This document shows, piece after piece, positions 23,320 through 34,098 of a stretch of 64,000 nucleotides of DNA. The notes beneath the pieces are model-generated. The model did not search any database. It saw only the letters and a program-made list of their open reading frames with translations, and was not told the origin of the DNA. The stretch lies in the NCBI RefSeq assembly GCF_000264995.1, contig NW_006767449.1, forward strand, positions 544,314-608,313, given 5' to 3'. Position numbers and translations under genes: made by a program. This DNA comes from Punctularia strigosozonata HHB-11173 SS5 (taxonomy: Eukaryota; Basidiomycota; Agaricomycetes; Corticiales; Punctulariaceae). Position 1 is the stretch's first letter, and every line of letters begins with the position of its first letter.

Positions 23320-26300
23320 ATGGCATCCGAACCATACCTCGCTCCGGAACGGCCGGAACTTCTCGAGAGTCCTGACTACTTCCGCAACAAAGAGTTACTT
23401 CTTCGGAAATGGAACCGTGCCTACCTGCGCTCTTGTGTGGCAGGCTTCCCGGATGTGACGTTCACATCGGATTCGCCCAAATGGTCCATCTACCGCAGTG
23501 GTGAATTTCGAAGGCTTCGTGCTGATCCGACTCCAGGTGAGTAAAGCCCGGGCCCAGAAGCAGCCAGATTTCTGACAACCTGTTACGTTTCAGTGGAAAC
23601 CCGAGTTCCTGTTCTAGCCAAGGTTGAGCAGATCACGGTTGAAGGTCGGGACATAATGACAATCACCCAGATCGCGAAGCCTGCCCGAATAAGCGTGCGT
23701 GCAACCCTCCTCTATTTCCTACCAGAGTCTCAACAACCCCATAGGTCAATGACAGGTCGTTGAAGCTCAATCTCCCGTTTCCGCTATCAGAAAACGCCAT
23801 TGTACTCATTGACGGTCTAAGTGCGCGACTGTCGCTGAAACCGTGATTGGTGGCTCATAAGTATCGGTCCATCTATCAGGATATATGTATCGCAGTCTTG
23901 ACAAGATTGAGGCCCCATCGCACGCCCCTCTATACGGCATCATTGAGTCGCAAATGAAGAATGGAAATCAAGGGGGTCAGCAGTAGCACTTCCGAATTGT
24001 GGTCCTTGCTTACCGTCCTTCCAGTGGTTGCGCGCGCAGCGATCCGGGTTGGCCAGGGAGCGAGCATGTCTTGCGCCGTGGCAGTCAAACACGTTACCGT
24101 GGGACGCGCTGACGTAGACCGGGCCGCCATGCAGCTGAGCGTGTGGAAGAGCTTTAGCCACCCGAACATAACCCCTTTTGTGCACTGGTATGCCGAAGGG
24201 AACCAAGGGGTCGAAGAAAAGCAGGGCATCAAAGCGTTCATACAAATTTGTCAGTACATTGATTTTAACGTGTTGATCCGGGCTCTGCGGCTAACAGTAT
24301 AGAAGGTGTGGTCACGCCCGTAGCGCCGCAAGGTGATCTGCACCAGTATATCCAAAGACACGGATCGCTTTGTAAGTTGTGATATAGGTGCAGAAGTCAT
24401 TATCCCTAACAATGAATCGTCCATAGACCCAGAGTTCGCTCGCCTCGTCGTGAAGCAGATCATCGATGGCCTCGAGGTAAATTTCTCGCGCAATCCGATG
24501 CAGGGGCTAAATCGATTTCTATAGTACATACATTGCAGAGGCGTATTCCATCGCGATGTCAATCCCGCGGTGCGTTGGTAGTCCTTGTCGCTTCTGTTCA
24601 TACCGTCTCATGCTAATACCATACAGAACGTTCTTGTATTCGGCAACACTCCCGAGGCGATAACGGTTAAGTTATGCGACTTCAGCAACTCGGTCCTTAA
24701 GCCGAAAGACGACGAGCGTCGATATGTACGAGCGTTCATCATATAATGGCACCGCGAGCTAACTCTTCCTACAGCCCCAGACAGGAACCGCTGCTTGGGC
24801 TCCACCAGAAGTATTGAATAATCACTATAACGCGTCCAGCGAGGCGTTCGGGGTCGGAGCGATCCTGTTCTATGTGTCAGTATACACCCGCATCATCGAA
24901 ATCTTCGGAACATGACGATCTCTAGGCTGTTCGCTAAGGAACCGTTCAAGATCCCGCAATCCCATGCTCGTGCCACTTTCGAGCAACAAATTTGGGCCAG
25001 GAAGTCGCGGATTGACAAAGTCAATATGGAAGATATCAAGGAACCTGGCAATCCTCATTCGGGTAATCCTTTCTCGTCTATGGTCCGAGGTTGCGGGCGC
25101 TGACGTATATATCTAGCTGAGGAGTTGTTGAGAGGCTTACTGAAGGAGTCCTACGCAGAGCGCACGACCCTGGTGTCTGCACGGAATGACCCATGGATGA
25201 TCAACAATCGACTTCTGGACATGCTCTCCTACAATGACCCCCTGGTTGCAAACCTCCTCTCGCAACAGAACGTCGAAACAGAGCAGGTCTCGATGGAGAA
25301 CTCCTCTGTGTCAGATGTCGAGTCCTACCAATCGACGGAACGGGATCACGTTTCTGACAATATCAGCAATCGGAGCGGCGACGCGGACGATAACGAGCCC
25401 GACTCGTATCAATCGACGGAACGCGATGCTTCCGGCAACAGCGACGAGGACCACAGTGAGGCCAAGGAGAACGACGCCAACGACCAAACTCTCGTCCCCG
25501 AGGAAGCTAACGCTGACCGTTATCGCGGACGTCATTACCACGGGGAGTGCAACATCCCTGGCAATCTGGTGGTCAGCGGAAACCTCGTCGTTCGAGGCGA
25601 CGTCCTTGTCACTGGCAACGTTAAGTTGAACGGCGACATGGACGTGGTGGGCGATGTGGACGTGCAGGGCAAGTTGGACGTGGGCCAAGACGTGATCGTC
25701 GACGGCGAAGCGATCATGAAGAGCAGCGTGGACGTTCGCGGTCGCATGAGGGTGCGCGGCGTCGATGTTCCGAACGACAGTGTACCAGGAAATGCGAGCG
25801 AGAGGGGAAGCAGCGCCGACGCCGAGGGCGAAACCGATTACGACGCTGAAAGCGACGGCGGCGCGGCCATCGATGAGGCTGGTCAAGATCGCCCCTGGAC
25901 TCGCTCCGTTACCCCCCAGTCCGACCTTTCCCGCGATGCGACACCTTGGTCCGGCGACGGCGTCGCCGCTCCGGTCCCGGATTGGGGATATGTGCACGAC
26001 GCACTGGCTGCCCGTAGCCAGGTTCCCAAGGCGGAGGTGGACGTTCGGAGCGAGGGCACCATCGTCGCTGGTCCGTCCGGTTTGCCACAAGACCCGTTGT
26101 CGCATGTTCCGCCTGTGCCTGTCGCGACGGACGTCGATATGGACGAGCGGCCGGCGCGTCCGGGACAGGATATGGATGCATCCAGGGCCGACGTCTCTCC
26201 GATCACAGGGGTAGCGGGCCTCGCCACGTCTCCCGCAGACAAGCCTCCCCGACGTTCTGCACGTCAGGCAGCTCATGCTCAGGCGGTTGGGAACGATGCG

Positions 26301-26399
26301 GCCGAAGACTCGGAGGGCGAGACGGCCGGTACCGATAACAAGCGAAGCAAGTCGACGCGCCCTGGTGCATACAAGAAATTTAAGACCGGGAAGGAGTGA
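23320..26399 (+). CDS. Family Y copy 2: degenerate protein kinase with beta-solenoid tail
   Basis: About ten exons. The N-terminal region (MASEPYLAPERPELLESP) is of unknown type. The kinase domain spans roughly 24025-24890: glycine loop VGQGASMSCAVAVKHV with the VAVK lysine, SVWKSFSHPNITPF, GVFHRDVNPA|N (catalytic-loop Lys replaced by Asn), CDFSNS (DFG to DFS), TAAWAPPEV and SSEAFGVGAILFYV. The last exon (about 25116-26399) closes the kinase fold (ELLRGLLKESYAERTT), then has an acidic linker with two SYQSTERD repeats, 11 hexads of a beta-solenoid (25551-25775), a disordered acidic part and a basic tail (NKRSKSTRPGAYKKFKTGKE). A stop follows GLSARLSLKP near 23845 and no clear splice avoids it, so activity is doubtful. 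The kinase assignment is from motifs; the subfamily is unknown. Confidence 0.65.
25551..25775 (+). other. Bactofilin-like hexapeptide beta-solenoid domain
   Basis: After GECNIPG the protein reads in six-residue steps: NLVVSG NLVVRG DVLVTG, NVKLNG DMDVVG DVDVQG, KLDVGQ DVIVDG EAIMKS, SVDVRG RMRVRG. Hydrophobic residues occupy positions 2 and 4 and Gly position 6 of most hexads. This pattern is known from bactofilins and other short beta-helix proteins and predicts a compact solenoid that may self-assemble. The other Y copies have the same amino-acid sequence wherever it is visible. Confidence 0.7.
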
Positions 26400-26982
26400 C
26401 ATACATCTCAATGATAGCCGGACGGAAGACTCGTCTCCTTTTCTCTCTATCTCTCTCTTTTTCCTCTTCCTATAAACTGGACACACGGACTTGTCCAACA
26501 CTCCTTCACACGAATGAAGACGACCGTTCATGTATCTGGTATACGATATGGCTCTGATCCAAATCAAATCCGTGTTGTCCACCCAATGAATGAGTCTGGC
26601 AGAGGCCTCACGGGGGCGTTGAGAACAGGTGAAATTCAACTGCCCAGTTTTCATGCATTGAGGATCCGGTTCAGGTTGACAACCAAACATGCATGATATT
26701 CTCGGTATACCTGCAGCCTTGCTCGAGTTTGTCGTGCTGAACACTGATTTGTCTGTCTTGTCCTTTCCCGCTGCGCTGAGTGTCGTTCGTGAGCGTCAGA
26801 GGGGAGAACGTGGCGGTGCACTGCCGGAAACAGCAAGCATGTGATTGGCTGGCGGGTCTCTCCGGTCTCCTCCCCCCCTTGGACCTCCGCACTCGCTCAG
26901 TTGATATTCCTGTATCCTCGTTCCCCTCTTCTCTTGGCCTAACTCTCCAGTACTTGTCGGGTAGCCTGAGGAAATACGCATC

Positions 26983-27892
26983 ATGTCCGCGGGCTTGATC
27001 CAGAAGACGTTCGCGCGCAACGCGCACATCAACAACGCCTTGGCGCGCGCGGCTGTTAGGAGGGTCGCTGCTGCTCATGGATTGCAATGTGCGTCTAACC
27101 CGGCGCTTGGCTCACTGCGAACGCTCTGACACAAAAATCTCGCTTGCTCGGGCGGTGCACGATACGATCTGGTTGGACGTCGAACATTCAGCACGACGAA
27201 ACGCGGCCTCCAGCAGCACTGAATATGTCCCTGGTGGACGTGAGTTCAATCCACCCTCAATACGAAACAAACTTGAACCTTGATGCGTTGTAGCCATCAT
27301 CCGGGGCACCGTGAACGATGGCCTCCCCTTCCCTCCGCCTTCCAAGACCCACGGCTCATACCACTGGTATGTTTGTTGGTCGATCGGACCTCATGCGCAT
27401 GCGGTTTCTGATAACCGTCGATTATAATAGGGCTTTTGAGCGCTTGCTCTCTGCCGGCCTCGTCCCACTGACGGTCGCCGCTTTCGTCGTTTCGCCGACT
27501 CAGTACCCCCTCCTCGACGGCATCCTCGGCGTCTCACTCGTCATGCACTCTCACATTGGCGTAAGTCACGATTCGCTCCTTCCAACCTCCCAATGTCTCT
27601 TTCTACCGTGTCCATCACGGGGTACCGGGTGATTTGGGAGTGCAGAGCACTGACGCTGGTCGCTCATGTTAGTTCGACTCCATCGTGGTGGACTACCTCC
27701 ACCCGCGCAAGTTCCCCAAGCTTGGGCCGCTCGTGTCATGGACCCTCCGCGCAACGACCGTTGGTGTCCTGGTCGGCGTTTACCAGTTCAACACCAACGA
27801 CATTGGTGAGCCGCCTCCTTCCCATGTGAGAACCCAACTGACGTTTGTGCACAGGCCTTACCGAGCTGATCGCCAAGGTCTGGCACGCGTGA
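26983..27892 (+). CDS. SDH4: Succinate dehydrogenase membrane anchor subunit (cytochrome b small subunit)
   Basis: This subunit anchors complex II in the inner mitochondrial membrane and helps bind heme b and ubiquinone. Six exons are read: the start MSAGLIQKTFARNAH at 26983 is an amphipathic, Arg-rich targeting peptide; further exons encode IIRGTVNDGLPFPPPSKTHG, SYHWAFERLLSAGLVPLTV and ILGVSLVMHSHIG|FDSIVVDYLHP. The last motif holds the heme-ligand His and the Asp-Tyr of the quinone site. The final exon is LTELIAKVWHA, stop at 27892. The coding potential looks intact. It lies in a unique block (about 26645-28185) between the oppositely oriented array units D and E. Confidence 0.9.
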
Positions 27893-28331
27893 ACCTGAGC
27901 CCATGGGCTGAGCCGGGGATCTCGGCAACGCAGAGGGCAGGGTAAAGGATCTTGAGTGCAAGCTCGCACGTAGAGCGAGCAACTCTTTCGGCGCCGCTTG
28001 TGGCCTCATAGACATCGCATGTACGTTGTGGTGAAATATCAGCTGTGTTTCGGACGACTCCCATTTTGGCTGGGACGGGCGTTGCTAAGGGCTTCGCAAG
28101 CATCAGTTGAAACTAGGCTAGCTCCTCCTACGGGTGGCGCGGTTCGCTCTCGCGACGGGCAACTGCGAGCCATACAATGGCCATTCCGCACCTCTGCCAG
28201 ACGCTTCATCGGATCGGATGGACAACACGGATTTGATTTGGATGACCCATCGTATACCAGATACATGAACGGTCGTCATAAGTTTTGTGAAGGAGTGTTG
28301 GACAATTCCGCGTATCCAGTTTATAAAAAGA

Positions 28332-28334
<3 letters not shown>

Positions 28335-28378
<44 letters not shown>
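28335..28378 (+). repeat. (GA)n microsatellite
   Basis: About 44 bp of GA repeats lie 40 bp downstream of the family Y copy 3 stop. The equivalent place in unit D has a short, interrupted CT run. Confidence 0.95.
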
Positions 28379-28379
<1 letters not shown>

Positions 28380-28416
28380 AAACGAGCGTTCCGTCCGGCT
28401 ATCATTGAGATGTATG

Positions 28417-31400
28417 TCACTCCTTCCCGGTCTTAAATTTCTTGTATGCACCAGGGCGCGTCGACTTGCTTCGCTTGTTATCGGTACCGGCCGTCTCGCC
28501 CTCCGAGTCTTCGGCCGCATCGTTCCCAACCGCCTCGCCTCGTTGGGCACGAGCTGCCTGACGTGTAGAACGTCGGGGAGCCTTGTCTGCGGGCGACGTG
28601 ACGAGGCCCGCTACCCCAGAGACGTCGGCCCTGGATGCATCCATATCCTGTCCCGGACGCGCCGGCCGCTCGTCCATATCGACGTCCGTCGCGACAGGCA
28701 CAGGCGGAACATGCGACAACGGGTCTTGTGGCAAACCGGACGGACCAGCGACGATGGTGCCCTCGCTCCGAACGTCCACCTCCGCTTCAGAAACCTGGCT
28801 ACGGGCAGCCAGCGCGTCATGCACATATCCCCAATCCGGGACAGGAACGGCGACGCCGTCGCCAGGCCAAACTGTCGCATCGCGGGAAAGGTCGGATTGG
28901 GGGGTAACGGAGCGAGTCCAGGGGCGATCTTGACCAGCCTCATCGATGGCCGCGCCGCCGTCGCTTTCAGCGTCGTAATCAGTTTCGCCCTCGGCGTCGG
29001 CGCTGCTTCCCCTCTCGCTCGCCGTTCTTGCTACAATGCCGTTCGGAACATCGACGCCGCGCACCCTCATGCGACCGCGAACGTCCACGCTGCTCTTCAT
29101 GATCGCTTCGCCGTCGACGATCACGTCTTGGCCCACGTCCAACTTGCCCTGCACGTCCACATCGCCCACCACGTCCATGNNNNNNNNNNNNNNNNNNNNN
29201 NNNNNNNNNNNNNNNNNNNNNNNNNNNNNNNNNNNNNNNNNNNNNNNNNNNNNNNNNNNNNNNNNNNNNNNNNNNNNNNNNNNNNNNNNNNNNNNNNNNN
29301 NNNNNNNNNNNNNNNNNNNNNNNNNNNNNNNNNNNNNNNNNNNNNNNNNNNNNNNNNNNNNNNNNNNNNNNNNNNNNNNNNNNNNNNNNNNNNNNNNNNN
29401 NNNNNNNNNNNNNNNNNNNNNNNNNNNNNNNNNNNNNNNNNNNNNNNNNNNNNNNNNNNNNNNNNNNNNNNNNNNNNNNNNNNNNNNNNNNNNNNNNNNN
29501 NNNNNNNNNNNNNNNNNNNNNNNNNNNNNNNNNNNNNNNNNNNNNNNNNNNNNNNNNNNNNNNNNNNNNNNNNNNNNNNNNNNNNNNNNNNNNNNNNNNN
29601 NNNNNNNNNNNNNNNNNNNNNNNNNNNNNNNNNNNNNNNNNNNNNNNNNNNNNNNNNNNNNNNNNNNNNNNNNNNNNNNNNNNNNNNNNNNNNNNNNNNN
29701 NNNNNNNNNNNNNNNNNNNNNNNNNNNNNNNNNNNNNNNNNNNNNNNNNNNNNNNNNNNNNNNNNNNNNNNNNNNNNNNNNNNNNNNNNNNNNNNNNNNN
29801 NNNNNNNNNNNNNNNNNNNNNNNNNNNNNNNNNNNNNNNNNNNNNNNNNNNNNNNNNNNNNNNNNNNNNNNNNNNNNNNNNNNNNNNNNNNNNNNNGCTA
29901 AATATATACGTTAGCGCCCACAACCTCGTACCATAGACGAGAAAGGATTACCCGAATGAGGATTGCCAGGTTCCTTGATATCTCCCATATTGACTTTGTC
30001 AATCCGCGACTTCCTGGCCCGAATTGTTGCTCGAAAGTGGCACGGGCATGGGATTGCGGGATCTTGAACGGTTCCTTAGCAAACATCCTGGAAAATCGGC
30101 ATTATTTCCCGATGATTTCAACGATGAGGGTGTATACTCACACATAGAACAGGATCGCTCCGACCCCGAACGCCTCGCTGGACGCGTTGTAGTGATGGCT
30201 CAGGACCTCTGGTGGAGCCCAAGCAGCGGTTCCTTCCTGGGGCTGTAGGCAGAATTAGGTCGCGATGCCGAATCACGGTGAGCATTCGTACGTATGGACG
30301 CTGGTCATCTTTCGGCTTAAGGACGGACTTGCTGAAGTCGCATAATTTGACTGTGATCGCATCGAGAGATTTGTCGAATACAAGAACATTCTGTGTAATA
30401 TCACCATGAGACGTTGCGAACAGCAGCAACGAAGACCAGGAACGTACCGCGGGCTTGACATCGCGATGGAATATGCCTCTGAAATGGATGTACTATGGAA
30501 AACGATTTAGCCCTTGCACCGGATTGGTGTGCGATAAATCTACCTCAAGGCCGTCGATGATCTGCTTCAGGACGAGGCGAGCGAACTTTGGGGCTATGGC
30601 CGATTTGTTGTCAGACACAATTACTTCTGCGCCTCTAGCACCACTTACAGAGCGATCCCTTGGTTATGACGTACTGTTTCAGATCACCGTGCGGCGCTGC
30701 GGGCGTGACCACACCTTGGGAATGGTTAGTCCCGTTCCCACACGTTGGGATTGATGTACTAACCAATCGGCATGGACACTTCGACTTTCCCGTTCTCTTC
30801 GGCTTCTTCGTCTTCTTCGTCTTCTTTGATATCCTCGGCATACCAGTGCAGAAAAGGTGTTATGTTCGGATGGCTGAGGCTCTTCCACACGCTCAGCTGC
30901 ATGGCGGTCTGGTCAACGCAGGCGGGTCGCACGATAAGGTGTTTGACTGCCACGGCGCAAGACATGCTCGCTACCTGGCCAAACCGGATCGGCACAGACC
31001 CAACGACTGGAAGGACGGTAAGCAAGGAGCTCCATTCGAAACTGATACTACTGACTCCCTTGACCTCCATTCACAACCTTTGACTCGGTGATACCGTACT
31101 GAGAGGCGCGTGGTGGGGCCTCAACGTTGTCAAGGCTGCGATACATATATCCTGATATAGGGACGACCCATATGAGCCACCAGTCACAGTTTCAACAACA
31201 GCCGCGCACTTAGACCGTCAATGAATACGATGTCGTTTTCTGAGAGCGGGCACGGGAGATTGGGCTTTAACGGCATGCCGTTGACCTATACCATTGTTGA
31301 GACTCCGGCAGAAAACAAAGTAGGATTGCACGCACGCTTAGTCGGGCAGGCCTCGCGATCTGGGTGATCGTCATTATCGGCCGGCCTCCAATCGTGGTTT

Positions 31401-31710
31401 TCTCAACATCGGCAATAACAGGAGCTCGGGTTTCCACTGAACGGTAGCAAATTGTCAACATCTCGTTGCTCCCAGGACCGGATCTCACTCACCTGGACTC
31501 GGATCAGCACGAGGCCTTCGAAATTCACCACTGCGGTAGATGGACCATTTGGGCGAATCCGATGTGAACGTCACATCCGGGAAGCCTGCCACACAAGAGC
31601 GCAGGTAGGAATGGTTCCATTCCCGAAGAAGTGACTCTTTGTTGCGGAAGTAGTAAGGACTCTCGAGAAGCTCCGGCCGTTCCGGGGCGAGGTATGGTTC
31701 GGATGCCATG
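28417..31710 (-). pseudogene. Family Y copy 3: kinase-like gene with beta-solenoid tail, contains an assembly gap
   Basis: The start is MASEPYLAPERPELLESP at 31710, preceded by TATAAAGGAGCGCG. The kinase part has FGQVASMSCAVAVKHL (the second glycine of the loop is Val; the Lys is kept), HPNITPF, GVVTPAAPHGDL, HRDVKPA|N, CDFSKS and TAAWAPPEV. One base fewer than in copies 1 and 2 near 30023 (GAATTGTT versus GAATTTGTT) shifts the frame of the RATFEQQ exon, unless it is a sequencing error. As in copy 2, the block after LSAR ends early (near 31190). The C-terminal part reads normally from the solenoid (29178) to KKFKTGKE at 28417. About 0.5 kb between them is hidden in the gap. Confidence 0.6.
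29180..29896. other. Assembly gap (717 N)
   Basis: A run of N lies inside the last exon of family Y copy 3. By comparison with copies 1 and 2, about 520 bp should be missing, so the gap length is not an exact measure. Confidence 0.98.
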
Positions 31711-32434
31711 TTCGTAGCTGGGATGTTGGAGGCAATAGCAAACGAAAGACACAAACTCGCGCTCCTTTATAGGCCTGGCGACGTTGCATTGCCAATGGCC
31801 ACACCTCTGTCGTGGCCTTGCTTCTAATTGTGCCCTCTTCCACAAGGCAATTACGGGTGATGTTATAAGTGGAGGTGGTGGTCGCATTGTCTAAGAAGCC
31901 GTGGGGCACGTGATGAATCCACTGCCAGAGGTTTCATACTGTGCGATAATCGCTGAACACTGTGGACTAAGTACTAGTGCATAACGACGAGCGATACCGT
32001 GTCAAGGCATTCTGTGCGGCCGCGTGATACCAGTACCGTGCACATACCATATTTCTATGCAGGCAGTCTGTCACCCTCTGGCCACTCGCTTTTCCCTCGG
32101 CCACTTAAAGTCAGGGCAGTGGCTGAGTCTTTTACGAGAGGGCGTTGGTGCAGGGCAGGGCAAATCCTGGCTACTACAGCACGGCTTACTCCGCGTCTCA
32201 CGTAAGTTTTCGTCAGTGAATATACACACGTCGTTATTTGACAATAGTTTTGTTGCATGTTTTCCGCTGTGTAAGTATGAAAAGCCCTCGGGTCGCAGGT
32301 GCAACTCGACGGAGTTCAGGACGGAGGTGCAGGAGCCAGAATACATGATGATGTATGTTCTTCGACATTGACACGATTGTGTGCGAAGTCTATAATATTA
32401 CATGACAATACCGCTCGCGACAGACAGAATACGA
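31711..32434. other. X-Y spacer of unit E with Y promoter
   Basis: No gene. It carries the Y TATA box (31766-31771), one copy of the CTTGGACAATG-like motif region (near 31885-31905, minus) and a CACGTG at 31907-31912. Confidence 0.45.
31766..31771 (-). promoter_or_regulatory. TATA box of family Y copy 3
   Basis: TATAAA on the minus strand, followed by GGAGCGCG, 56 bp before the start at 31710. Confidence 0.6.
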
Positions 32435-33949
32435 TCAATCGTCGTAATCAATCCACGCCTGCAGCGGGAGGGGCACGCTGCGCGTCCCGTTTACGATGTT
32501 GGGATTGGCCTTGCTGTCCGAGGGCCTGACCTCCAGTTCTTCGACAGGTATCCACCGATAATAGTCGAGTACCAGATGTCGCCATCCTCTAATGTCTTCG
32601 TCCCATTCCACCATCTCGTTCCTTGCGGCGTTGACGAAGACGGGAGACCCATACTCAAATCCCTCGTTGCGGGTCGACTTCACGGCAACAACCCACAATG
32701 GTAACGACCGCATGGCCCTGATGAGGCAATTCTCGCATCGCCCCAGCTCTACGTGCCACCCCTCCAATGCGTCAAGGACCACTGGAGTGATGTTTCGAAA
32801 TTGAGTTCTAGGCTGCTTTGCAAAGACTCTGCGACGTCGCGGACGGCGTGATACCGGCAGCGTTGGCTCGAGGGCATGGCCTATACTGCGGGTGTCATCG
32901 AAAAGCTTATTTTCGACGATGCTCTCGCGCTTCAGCCATTTGATCTCATTCGGGTCATCGTCTTCTTCCAACGGGTATTCGGTCCAGTCTCGAAACGGTA
33001 GACCCTGCGAATCGACGCCTACGCGAGGTCTGGGCCGCAGGAACGTCGTTTTGGCAATGCGTCTCCGTTGAAGGGGGGTCGGTTGGCATGTGCAACCATC
33101 GTTGACGCCTAGGTTCAAAAGAGCCTTGGCCAAAGCACGGCGATCTGAAGCGGAGTAAGACCCGCAGGTATTCGCCGAGCCAACTGACTGCGTCGGTTTC
33201 AAGGCAGCGACGACGGTCTGAATATCGGGTGGCTGCTTGATCGCGGATTGTTCGGGTCTGAGATCTTGCGGCGAGTCACCACCGGTATGGTTGCTGATAT
33301 CATAAGCATCAGTCGGTGGAAAACAGAGGGTGGAATGGTGGACCCACATTGTTGCACTGACAGTATCGCTCCTCGAGACCTCCTCGCGTGAGGATGCAGT
33401 CGGGTGAGAGATGCTGATCATATTGATGTCCTGTACAAGGTTCTTAACACTGGCAGCAGCTAGCGATATCGCCTCATGCGTCTCCGCGACGAGTCTCCGG
33501 GCGTCTTCGGCCTCGCACCGCAGCTTGTGCACTTCCGCCGCCATACGTCTAGTACGCTTTCTCCTTGGCCCCGATGATGGGCGCGATACTGTCGTCTTCA
33601 CTGGCGGCACATCGTCCCCGCGACGACGCTTGCGATTTTCTTTGGCGACTTCGGGAGATCGAGGGCGTTTCTGAGCTCGCGCAGCACGTAGCGGGTTTCT
33701 TCGAATAGCTGGCGCGGCGTCGGTCGGTGCAGCAGATGCACGGGTTTGCGGCTCTAAGTGGCGGTGAACACCCCGTTCACTTGAAGTAAAAACATTGGCG
33801 ACATGCTCACCAGTAGTATTAATCGGTTTTAGCTCCCTCCTAAGGCTAGTGACTGCATCGCACCAGCCCGCATGGGCGGATGCGCGACGTTCGGGTGAAC
33901 GAGCTGCGCTCGATGTGGTAGTGTGATGTTGTGGCCCCATCGCGGACAT
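32435..33949 (-). CDS. Family X copy 6, open throughout; unknown function
   Basis: From ATG 33949 (MSAMGPQHHTTTSSAARS) the frame is open for 504 codons to 32435, straight across both intron positions of the family. Intron 1 (GTGAGC...CTTAG, 57 bp) has good splice sites and its removal keeps the frame. The donor of intron 2 (GTATGT in other copies) is changed to ATGTGG, so it may be retained or use a nearby GT. Signature parts are complete: PRRKRTRRMAAEVHKL helix, GCTCQPTPLQRRR, RPRPRVGVDSQGLPFRDW, RPRRRRVFAKQ, GRCENCLIRAMRSLPLWVV and WRHLVLDYYRWIPVEEL. Confidence 0.75.
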   Translation of the reverse strand: MSAMGPQHHTTTSSAARSPERRASAHAGWCDAVTSLRRELKPINTTGEHVANVFTSSERGVHRHLEPQTRASAAPTDAAPAIRRNPLRAARAQKRPRSPEVAKENRKRRRGDDVPPVKTTVSRPSSGPRRKRTRRMAAEVHKLRCEAEDARRLVAETHEAISLAAASVKNLVQDINMISISHPTASSREEVSRSDTVSATMWVHHSTLCFPPTDAYDISNHTGGDSPQDLRPEQSAIKQPPDIQTVVAALKPTQSVGSANTCGSYSASDRRALAKALLNLGVNDGCTCQPTPLQRRRIAKTTFLRPRPRVGVDSQGLPFRDWTEYPLEEDDDPNEIKWLKRESIVENKLFDDTRSIGHALEPTLPVSRRPRRRRVFAKQPRTQFRNITPVVLDALEGWHVELGRCENCLIRAMRSLPLWVVAVKSTRNEGFEYGSPVFVNAARNEMVEWDEDIRGWRHLVLDYYRWIPVEELEVRPSDSKANPNIVNGTRSVPLPLQAWIDYDD

Positions 33950-34092
33950 AAGTCGTAGACACTGTCTTGGGCTGGGTATGGCAAACGGTCACTCTAGCAC
34001 AGTTCAGAGAGCACAATTTAACTGCAATTGAGGTAGATACCGTTGTTGTGCAGAGAGTCAAAGTCAGACACCCAGGTATGTTCATTGAATCG

Positions 34093-34098
34093 CACGTG
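34093..34098. promoter_or_regulatory. CACGTG in unit E leader
   Basis: The site lies 144 bp before the family X start at 33949, in the same AGTCACGTG context on the minus strand. Confidence 0.5.

Larger units (their letters stand above)
20816..26640 (+). repeat. Array unit D: leader, family X copy 5 and family Y copy 2
   Basis: A full-length unit in direct orientation. The boundary/leader sequence repeats again at 26470-26640, where similarity stops and the unique SDH4 block begins. Confidence 0.8.

Noticed and set aside
25311-26744. 477-codon minus-strand frame (and the matching plus-strand frame at 28405-29901)
   Set aside because: Antisense of the last exon of family Y. The regular hexad codons keep the opposite strand open, and it has no recognisable domain.
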